A DNA stretch of 6,954 bases from CAYGUI01 sp964353115. GTDB lineage: Bacteria; Pseudomonadota; Gammaproteobacteria; JAGOUU01. Positions 1 to 4,698 of the stretch are shown here, piece by piece. The stretch lies in contig CAYGUI010000065.1 of NCBI GenBank assembly GCA_964353115.1, forward strand, positions 1 through 6,954. Direction: 5' to 3'. Made by a program: the position numbers and the translations under genes. Position 1 is the stretch's first letter; each line of letters opens with the position of its first letter. Under the pieces are notes generated by a model, which saw only the letters and a program-made list of their open reading frames with translations, searched no databases and was not told the DNA's origin.

Positions 1-94
1 TTAAATTTATTATTTATATTTTATAAAGTTATTTTTTTATTTTTTTTTTATAATCTATCTTTAGAATTATATAAAATTCTTATCGGTATAATAT

Positions 95-103
95 TGTGGA
101 TAA
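95..103 (-). promoter_or_regulatory. DnaA box 1 (TTATCCACA)
   Basis: The plus strand reads TGTGGATAA, which is TTATCCACA on the minus strand, an exact match to the high-affinity DnaA box consensus TTATNCACA. It lies next to the AT-rich tract and 13 bases beyond the guaC stop codon. Confidence 0.65.
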
Positions 104-106
104 CTT

Positions 107-115
107 TGTGGATAA
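107..115 (-). promoter_or_regulatory. DnaA box 2 (TTATCCACA)
   Basis: This is a second exact TTATCCACA on the minus strand, in the same orientation as the first and separated from it by 3 bases. It ends one base from the guaC stop codon. The 12-bp start-to-start spacing is close to one helical turn, so two DnaA molecules could bind side by side. This is an inference from spacing. Confidence 0.65.
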
Positions 116-116
116 C

Positions 117-1163
117 TCACAAAAATTTACTTTCGGCCATTGATCCAATAGATAGTGGAATAAGTTTTGCTTTTTTGTGAAACTCGTCTAAAGTGCGAGC
201 ATTAACGTAAGAAAATGCTGATTGCACACCTTCGCGGATTTCACGCAAAATTTGTTCAACGCTACCTTTTAGAGGAATTTGTTTTGCAATGCCTTCAATG
301 TACTCAACAACTTGACCACTAGATTGCTTATTATGGCCAGAGGCAGAGCCTGCGTAGACCTTATAATATTTTCCTTCAACATCTTTATAAATATCGCCAG
401 GAGTCTCAAAAGTGCCAGATAGCATGCCGCCAAGCATAACTGCATCAGCAATAACTAAAGCTTTAGAAATATCTCCAGTTCGTACTACGCCGCCATCGGC
501 GATTAATTTAATTTTTAAATTATTTTCATTAACAGCACGACGTGCTTCAGCAATTGCGTGTAGTTGCGGAACACCAACCCCCGTGTTTGCGCGTGTAATG
601 CAAGCGCTTCCAGGGCCAATTCCAACTTTAATAACATCAGCACCCCAGTTAGTAATGTCCAGCGTCGCTTGATAGGTTGCGACATTACCGGCAATAATGC
701 AGCAATCTTTTCTGTCTTCGGTTGATAACGTATTATTTATAAATTCTAATAACTCTTTAACTAACACATGATGTCCATGTGCAACATCAATACAAAATAT
801 TTTTGCACCACAATTCCACAGCTCTTTAAATAATTCACGATCATCTTCTTTCACACCTAATGATGCGCCAATATTAGAAATATGTTTAGTATCAACTAAT
901 TTTTGAGTTTCCTTAAAGCCAGCGATTTGACTGTCAATATCACCACCAAAGCGATGCAAAACTCCAAGACCGCCATTTTTTGCCAGCATGGCAGCCATAG
1001 CGGGGCCTGTAACAGTTTTCATGTTCGCTGAAATAATCGGCAGTTCAAGTTTTACCTTGGGGTGTAGTTGAGTAGAAATATCAACTTCACGGCGTGATTT
1101 AATTTCAGAATAACAAGGTTCAATTAATAAGTCAGAAAAAGTAGAGTTATTTAGTGAGTTCAT
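117..1163 (-). CDS. guaC: GMP reductase
   Basis: Cytosolic enzyme that reduces GMP to IMP and ammonia with NADPH, returning guanine nucleotides to the IMP pool. The 348-residue protein is a complete TIM barrel of the IMPDH/GMPR family, about the length of E. coli GuaC (347). The catalytic loop GIGPGSACITR is at 181-191, with the nucleophile Cys188 and the GMPR-type Thr190. The phosphate-binding IADGGVV is at 221-227 and VMLGGM at 242-247. No CBS pair interrupts the barrel. The flap at about 273-300 (GSASG...VVEYIEG...IPLKG) lacks the Arg-Tyr dyad of IMP dehydrogenase and aligns with the VAEYRA...LPLRG segment of GuaC, so GMP reductase is preferred. ATG is at 1163, with no clear Shine-Dalgarno. 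The gene is divergent from the membrane-protein gene across 49 bp and ends beside the DnaA boxes. A CBS-less IMPDH-like paralogue is the less likely alternative. Confidence 0.88.
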   Translation of the reverse strand: MNSLNNSTFSDLLIEPCYSEIKSRREVDISTQLHPKVKLELPIISANMKTVTGPAMAAMLAKNGGLGVLHRFGGDIDSQIAGFKETQKLVDTKHISNIGASLGVKEDDRELFKELWNCGAKIFCIDVAHGHHVLVKELLEFINNTLSTEDRKDCCIIAGNVATYQATLDITNWGADVIKVGIGPGSACITRANTGVGVPQLHAIAEARRAVNENNLKIKLIADGGVVRTGDISKALVIADAVMLGGMLSGTFETPGDIYKDVEGKYYKVYAGSASGHNKQSSGQVVEYIEGIAKQIPLKGSVEQILREIREGVQSAFSYVNARTLDEFHKKAKLIPLSIGSMAESKFL

Positions 1164-1177
1164 AATAGTAAAAGATA

Positions 1178-1205
1178 TTGTTACAAGATGGCATAGCCTT
1201 ATATT
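1178..1205 (+). promoter_or_regulatory. Possible sigma-70 promoter for the TerB-like gene
   Basis: TTGTTA at 1178-1183 and TATATT at 1200-1205 are separated by 16 bases and resemble -35 and -10 boxes. Transcription would begin around 1212. The mRNA would then be nearly leaderless for the ATG at 1213, or have a short leader for the in-frame ATG at 1225. A TATACT at 1207-1212 is an alternative -10 with no good -35. AT-rich DNA gives such matches easily, so this is tentative. Confidence 0.35.
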
Positions 1206-1212
1206 CTATACT

Positions 1213-2169
1213 ATGATTTTTATTATGAAAACATTTCAAAATATACTTTTAGATTTTACTTACATTTCTCTTTTAGGTCTTATCTTTGTCAATTATTTGA
1301 AGGTTAATAAAATATGGTCGCGAAAGCATGAGCCACAAGTAGCTGACTCAATATCTGTTGTTGCTGTTTTAGGTGAAGTATTGTTATTGCTACCTTTTTT
1401 TGTGGCTAATTTTCAAATTGGGAGTATTAATGGAATTATAAAAGACATTATGGGCTTTATAGTTATTTTTGTATTTTTTTTCATAGGTATTGGTTATTGG
1501 ACTAATAATGGTTTTTCTTTTGGACATAAACTTAAACGATCTTTATCGATGGAAGGCTCGGAAATTTCACGTTTGTTTCGCGATATTTTAGGATTTAAAA
1601 ATTTAAAAAAAATATTCATGATCATGTGCGAGTTATGCTTAATTGATAAAAAATTGCATGAAAAAGAAGAGGCTTTATTACGTAATTTTGCTGCAGAGTA
1701 TAAATTAAATTATGAAAAAATTATTGCAGAGGTTAAAGAAAAAATAGCTAATCGCTCAGGAGCTTACACAGTTGCTGATTTAAATAAAGATATTGATAAT
1801 TATATAAGCAAGGCTCCACCAAAAAAAGTTGTACAGTGGTTGCGCGATATAGTTATTAAAATTATAGAAATTGATTCGGAAGTTTCAGAAGACGAAAATA
1901 TTATTGCTACAGAAATTGTCGCTAAATTAAATAATTATGTGATGGTTGAGAAGACAGAAAATAAAATGTTTAATTTATTACTAATTCCGCAAGATGAAAA
2001 AATGGAAGAAAGTATTTTAACTATCAATCCTAAATTACGAAAAATCGAGAGACCTGGCGCAAAATCAGCGTATCTTGCAGAAAAATTTTATTCTTTAGAA
2101 TTTGCTGAAGTAGTGCGCCAACAGTATGTCGATTTGTTTAAATGTTTTGTAGCAATAGAGCGCTTTTAA
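1213..2169 (+). CDS. Membrane protein with TerB-like cytosolic domain
   Basis: The gene is not recognised by name. The 318-residue protein has three predicted membrane segments (about 10-29, 47-68 and 77-97), then a charged, probably cytosolic region. Residues about 115-240 look like a TerB/DjlA-N-type helical domain. They hold two acidic motifs, each after a hydrophobic helix: CLIDKKLHEKEEALL (142-156) and IEIDSEVSEDENII (218-231). These match the 'DG.i...E...l' pattern of TerB repeats, which are thought to bind metal or partner proteins at the membrane. No J-domain follows, so it is not DjlA. The C-terminal ~75 residues carry no motif I recognise. ATG 1213 is used here; ATG 1225 (MKTFQ) is an equally good start, and neither has a Shine-Dalgarno. 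The stop codon overlaps that of rph in a convergent TTAA, with no terminator between them. The substrate or process is unknown. Confidence 0.75.
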   Translation: MIFIMKTFQNILLDFTYISLLGLIFVNYLKVNKIWSRKHEPQVADSISVVAVLGEVLLLLPFFVANFQIGSINGIIKDIMGFIVIFVFFFIGIGYWTNNGFSFGHKLKRSLSMEGSEISRLFRDILGFKNLKKIFMIMCELCLIDKKLHEKEEALLRNFAAEYKLNYEKIIAEVKEKIANRSGAYTVADLNKDIDNYISKAPPKKVVQWLRDIVIKIIEIDSEVSEDENIIATEIVAKLNNYVMVEKTENKMFNLLLIPQDEKMEESILTINPKLRKIERPGAKSAYLAEKFYSLEFAEVVRQQYVDLFKCFVAIERF

Positions 2170-2885
2170 TTTTTACAAGCTTCTTTTTGTAGCTCAATAA
2201 TTTTTTTAATTCCTTCTTCGGCTAAATTAATTAAATTATGCAGTTGCTCTTTTGCCATAGGCTCTTGCTCAGCAGTGCCTTGTACTTCTATAAAGCCACC
2301 GTGCTCATCCATTACCACATTCATATCAGTATCGGCAGAGCTGTCTTCTTCATATTCCAAATCAAGAATTTCATTATTTTTATTGATTCCAACTGAGACA
2401 GCCGCAACAAATTTTTTAAAAGGATCTTTTTTAATAATTTTTTTATTTAGCATATACTGCACTGCGTCATATAAAGCAACGCAAGCGCCGCTGATTGCCG
2501 CAGTTCTTGTGCCGCCATCAGCTTGTAAAACATCGCAATCAATAACAATAGTATTTTCGCCAAGTAATTTTAAATCAACACAGTTTCTTAAGCTGCGACC
2601 AATTAAGCGCTGAATTTCTTGTGTGCGCCCACTTTGTTTACCACGTACCGACTCACGATCTGTGCGCTCATTGGTTGCACGTGGCAGCATGCTATATTCA
2701 GCGGTTAGCCATCCACTATGCTTACCTTTTAGAAATCTTGGCACCTGTTTTTCTAAAATAGATGCAGTACACAGTACTTTTGTGTCACCAAAAGCAACTA
2801 AAACTGAGCCTTCAGCATGTTTAGTAAAATTTTGAGTAAAAGATACTGGACGTAATTCGTTGTTTTGTCTGTTATTTGGTCGCAT
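2166..2885 (-). CDS. rph: Ribonuclease PH
   Basis: Phosphorolytic 3'-5' exoribonuclease that trims nucleotides downstream of the CCA end of tRNA precursors, releasing nucleoside diphosphates. It normally forms a hexameric ring in the cytosol. The 239 residues match E. coli RNase PH (238) from end to end. The family start MRP is followed by HAEGSVLV (23-30) and FGDTKVLCTASI (32-43). Arg87 lies in GRTQEIQRLIGR, and the phosphate-binding GGTRTAA is at 124-130 with Arg127. The acidic active-site segment EDSSADTDMNVV is at 180-191 and EVQGTAE at 200-206. The start is fixed by conservation, although no Shine-Dalgarno precedes it. The gene lies downstream of the repeat cluster, probably has its own promoter, and shares its stop-codon bases with the convergent gene. 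Confidence 0.95.
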   Translation of the reverse strand: MRPNNRQNNELRPVSFTQNFTKHAEGSVLVAFGDTKVLCTASILEKQVPRFLKGKHSGWLTAEYSMLPRATNERTDRESVRGKQSGRTQEIQRLIGRSLRNCVDLKLLGENTIVIDCDVLQADGGTRTAAISGACVALYDAVQYMLNKKIIKKDPFKKFVAAVSVGINKNNEILDLEYEEDSSADTDMNVVMDEHGGFIEVQGTAEQEPMAKEQLHNLINLAEEGIKKIIELQKEACKN

Positions 2886-2912
2886 AAATTTGTTTAGTTG
2901 TTTTGGTTGAGT

Positions 2913-2923
2913 ATTTTATCATA
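2913..2923 (-). promoter_or_regulatory. Possible extended -10 promoter of rph
   Basis: The minus strand reads TATGATAAAAT, which fits the extended -10 pattern TRTGNTATAAT except for one base of the hexamer. It lies 27 bases upstream of the rph ATG, giving a predicted 5' leader of about 20 nt. No good -35 is present. The upstream flank is the family 1 repeat, so the element sits between rph and the rest of the operon. The call is based on sequence pattern only. Confidence 0.4.
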
Positions 2924-2934
2924 AATTAGGTTGG

Positions 2935-2984
2935 AAAAACCCCTCTGCCGGCTATGCCGGCATCTCCCCTTTATGAAAGGGGAG
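2935..2984 (-). repeat. Family 1 double-hairpin element, copy A
   Basis: This ~50-bp palindromic element is in minus orientation. It contains two perfect hairpins: TGCCGGC at 2946-2952 with GCCGGCA at 2956-2962 (3-nt loop), and CTCCCCTTT at 2964-2972 with AAAGGGGAG at 2976-2984 (3-nt loop). On its outer side it begins with AAAAACCCC (2935-2943), the complement of the GGGGTTTTT end. Its layout matches copies B and C: C-tract hairpin, GC-rich hairpin, G-tract, T-tract. Together with copy B it forms a head-to-head pair. Confidence 0.8.
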
Positions 2985-2990
2985 TTATAA

Positions 2991-3036
2991 TGCCCCCTTA
3001 TTAAAGGGGGCAGCGCCGCAGGCGCGGGGGTTTTTT
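2991..3036 (+). repeat. Family 1 double-hairpin element, copy B
   Basis: This copy is in the opposite orientation to copy A, separated from it by 6 bases. Its hairpins are TGCCCCCTT at 2991-2999 with AAGGGGGCA at 3004-3012, and GCGCC at 3013-3017 with GGCGC at 3021-3025. It then ends in a G-tract and six Ts (3026-3036). The outer A5C4 of copy A is complementary to the outer G/T end of copy B. The pair could therefore also form one large cruciform or a bidirectional transcript-ending structure between ETF-QO and rph. Confidence 0.8.
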
Positions 3037-3044
3037 CTAGCAAT

Positions 3045-3073
3045 CTGGATTCCCGCCTTCGCGGGAATGACGG
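3045..3073 (+). repeat. Family 2 repeat (dRS3-like), intergenic copy
   Basis: The core at 3049-3068 is ATTCCC, eight bases, GGGAAT. It forms an 8-bp perfect stem (3049-3056 with 3061-3068) and a CTTC loop, flanked by CTGG and GACGG. The copy at the end of pdhA is identical over these 29 bases except for one loop base. ATTCCC-N8-GGGAAT is the same consensus as the neisserial dRS3 repeat, and repeats of this type are common in many proteobacteria. Confidence 0.85.
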
Positions 3074-3135
3074 AAAGGAGCGCGGGAATGACGGAAAGGA
3101 GCGCGGGAATGACGGAAAGGAGCGTGGGAATGACG
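3061..3135 (+). repeat. 21-bp tandem array grown from the family 2 half-palindrome
   Basis: A 21-bp unit starting GCGGGAATGACGG is repeated at 3061-3081, 3082-3102 and 3103-3123, with a partial fourth copy at 3124-3135 (one C to T change). The first half of each unit is the right arm of the dRS3-like palindrome (GCGGGAAT) plus GACGG. The rest is AAAGGAGC. The three full units are identical, which suggests recent expansion by slippage. The array lies in the gap between ETF-QO and rph. Because 21 is a multiple of three, it keeps frames open on both strands, but no real gene is evident. Confidence 0.85.
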
Positions 3136-3168
3136 AAGTGCGGCGCGAGGGGGCTCTGCGAAGCCGGG

Positions 3169-4698
3169 TCACATATTAAAATACTGCGGCCCGCCACCAT
3201 CTTCGGGGCATTCCCAGGTAATATTTTGCTGCGTATTTTTAATATCACACGCTTTACAGTGCAGGCAATTCTGAAAATTAATTTGTAACTCGTTATTATC
3301 TAAAATTTCGTAAACGCCAGCTGGGCAGTAAAAACTCTCTGCGCTGCTATACAAAGTTTTATCTTTTAATACCAAGTGGCATTTTGAATGCTCATCATGA
3401 TAAACATTAGATAAATAAAGTGATGATGTTTTATCAAAAGTAATTTTATTATCGGGTTTTGGATAAGCAATCTTTTGATATTTATTTTCATCTGATAACG
3501 ACAGATGCGCGGGAAGGTTATGTCTTAAAGTCCATGGGGCATGGCCACGCAAAATAATGCTATCAAAAGCAGTGTATAGCATGCCAGGAATTAAACCATA
3601 ATTAAAAGCTGGCCGAATATTACGAGCTTTATATAATTCTTGAACAATTTCTGAATTTTTAATATTAAATTTATAATCTTCTTTTTTATCCAAAATACTT
3701 TGCGCCGCCAGCATGCCACTTTTTATTGCATTATGAATGCCTTTAAGACGGGCGGTATTTAAAAATCCAGCACTATCGCCAGTTAATAAGCCACCAGGAA
3801 AAGTAATTTCTGGCAAAGATTGTAATCCACCGCAAGATATTGCTCGTGCGCCATAATTAATGCGCTCTGCATTATTAAATATTTTTTTAAATTTTGGATG
3901 AGTCTTTAATTTTTGTAATTCTTGAAACGGATCAAAAGTTGGGTTGCTATAATCAAGCCCAGAAATTAAGCCAACAGATAATAAATTATTATCTAAAAAA
4001 TATAAAAACCCGCCGCCATAAGATTGATGGTCTTGAGAATTTAACGGCCATCCGACGGTGTGAATAACTAAACCAGGTTTAAATTTTTTAGCTATTTTTT
4101 CATCTACTTTCCATAATTCTTTAATTCCAAGGCTATAAACTTGTGGTTGTGATTTTTTATCTAATCGATAATGATTAATAATTTTTTTTGCAAGGCTGCC
4201 ACGTGCACCTTCAGCTATAATCGTATTTTTAGCTAAAATTTCACCATCGTGAATCTTAACGCCGATTACTTGATTATTATCATCAAAAATAAAATNNNNN
4301 NNNNNATCATGAGCTGCAAAATTAGAAAATATCTCAACGCCTAAATTTTCAGCATATTCTGCCAATGATTTTCCCAATTGGCTAAGAGAAATTATAAAAT
4401 TATTTTTATTTTTTAAATTTTTTATAACAGGAAGTCTAAAAGATTTTTTTGCGGATAAAAAATAAAATTTATCTTTTGTTACTTTAGTTTTTAATTCAAT
4501 ATTTAGTTTTTCTTCCCAGTCTGGGATTAATTCATATAAATATTTAGGATCAAAAACAGCACCAGAAATTAAGTGTGCGCCAACGTCTACGCCTTTTTCA
4601 AGAACACAAACAGCTAAATTATTATTATTTTTTTTAAGCTCGATAGCACAAGCAAGACCGGCTGGTCCTGCGCCGACTATAATTACGTCGTATTGCAT
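3169..4698 (-). CDS. Electron transfer flavoprotein-ubiquinone oxidoreductase
   Basis: Inner-membrane-associated flavo-iron-sulfur enzyme (eukaryotic name ETFDH) that takes electrons from reduced ETF and reduces ubiquinone. It connects acyl-CoA and amino-acid dehydrogenases to the respiratory chain. The N-terminal FAD site VGAGPAGLA is at 8-16, with GAHLISGAVFDP at 40-51. A quinone-domain-like YGGGFLYFL is at 227-235, and the second FAD segment LLTGDSAGFLN is at 304-314. The C-terminal [4Fe-4S] domain has Cys458 in FYCPAGVYE, then Cys478, Cys481 and Cys484 (C-x2-C-x2-C). It ends in the family's GGGPQYFNM, so the C-terminus is complete. Length 509 is somewhat shorter than usual, partly from a shorter loop around 131-155, where ten Ns give residues 132-135 as unknown. 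The ATG overlaps the pdhC stop by one base (TAATG), so translation is probably coupled. No etfA or etfB is in view. Confidence 0.93.
   Translation of the reverse strand: MQYDVIIVGAGPAGLACAIELKKNNNNLAVCVLEKGVDVGAHLISGAVFDPKYLYELIPDWEEKLNIELKTKVTKDKFYFLSAKKSFRLPVIKNLKNKNNFIISLSQLGKSLAEYAENLGVEIFSNFAAHDXXXXFIFDDNNQVIGVKIHDGEILAKNTIIAEGARGSLAKKIINHYRLDKKSQPQVYSLGIKELWKVDEKIAKKFKPGLVIHTVGWPLNSQDHQSYGGGFLYFLDNNLLSVGLISGLDYSNPTFDPFQELQKLKTHPKFKKIFNNAERINYGARAISCGGLQSLPEITFPGGLLTGDSAGFLNTARLKGIHNAIKSGMLAAQSILDKKEDYKFNIKNSEIVQELYKARNIRPAFNYGLIPGMLYTAFDSIILRGHAPWTLRHNLPAHLSLSDENKYQKIAYPKPDNKITFDKTSSLYLSNVYHDEHSKCHLVLKDKTLYSSAESFYCPAGVYEILDNNELQINFQNCLHCKACDIKNTQQNITWECPEDGGGPQYFNM
4296..4305. other. 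Assembly gap of ten Ns inside the ETF-QO gene
   Basis: Ten Ns replace bases within the ETF-QO gene (residues 132-135 unknown). The frame is the same on both sides if the gap is really 10 bases. Ten is a common placeholder size, so the true length may differ. The flanks align with the loop between 'GVEIFSNFAA' and 'DDNNQVIGVK' of the family, a region that varies in length. Confidence 0.95.

Larger units (their letters stand above)
1..116. other. Origin-like AT-rich region with two DnaA boxes
   Basis: Positions 1-94 contain only 8 G or C bases and include T runs at 32-38 and 40-49. They resemble a DNA unwinding element. Directly to the right lie two perfect DnaA-box 9-mers in the same orientation, 12 bp apart start to start. 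No coding region is seen here. An AT-rich tract beside tandem DnaA boxes is the usual design of a bacterial oriC, or of a secondary DnaA-binding locus. Against oriC: only two boxes are visible, no dnaA, dnaN, rpmH or mnmG is in view, and most genes to the right point toward this site. The left part may lie outside the window. Confidence 0.5.

Noticed and set aside
63..80. AGAATT/AATTCT inverted repeat as the guaC terminator
   Set aside because: The stem is 6 bp and nearly all A/T, with no U-tract directly after it in the minus direction. It is expected by chance in such AT-rich DNA.
269..451. Minus-strand open frames inside guaC (269-451) and pdhB (6349-6552)
   Set aside because: They are in alternative frames of conserved enzymes, with no start signal and no recognisable product.
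412..672. Plus-strand open frame antisense to guaC, and similar ones at 2275-2613, 2623-2835, 5539-5721 and 6568-6897
   Set aside because: Each lies opposite a well-conserved gene and has no recognisable domain or ribosome binding site. The 6568-6897 frame reads the repeat peptide VIPAQAGIQ across the pdhA-pdhB junction.
117..1163. IMP dehydrogenase instead of GMP reductase
   Set aside because: There is no CBS domain insert, and the flap lacks the Arg-Tyr dyad of IMPDH. The VVEYIEG...IPLKG segment and the length fit GuaC.
3061..3135. CRISPR-like array
   Set aside because: The units are directly adjacent 21-bp tandem copies with no unique spacers, and no cas gene is near.
2894..3288. Three open frames across the repeat cluster (2894-3172 minus, 2985-3248 minus, 3067-3288 plus)
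   Set aside because: They are translations of the hairpin elements and the 21-bp tandem array, giving low-complexity SFPR- or GMTERSA-type repeats, and they overlap the end of ETF-QO. The length of the repeat unit keeps frames open without selection.
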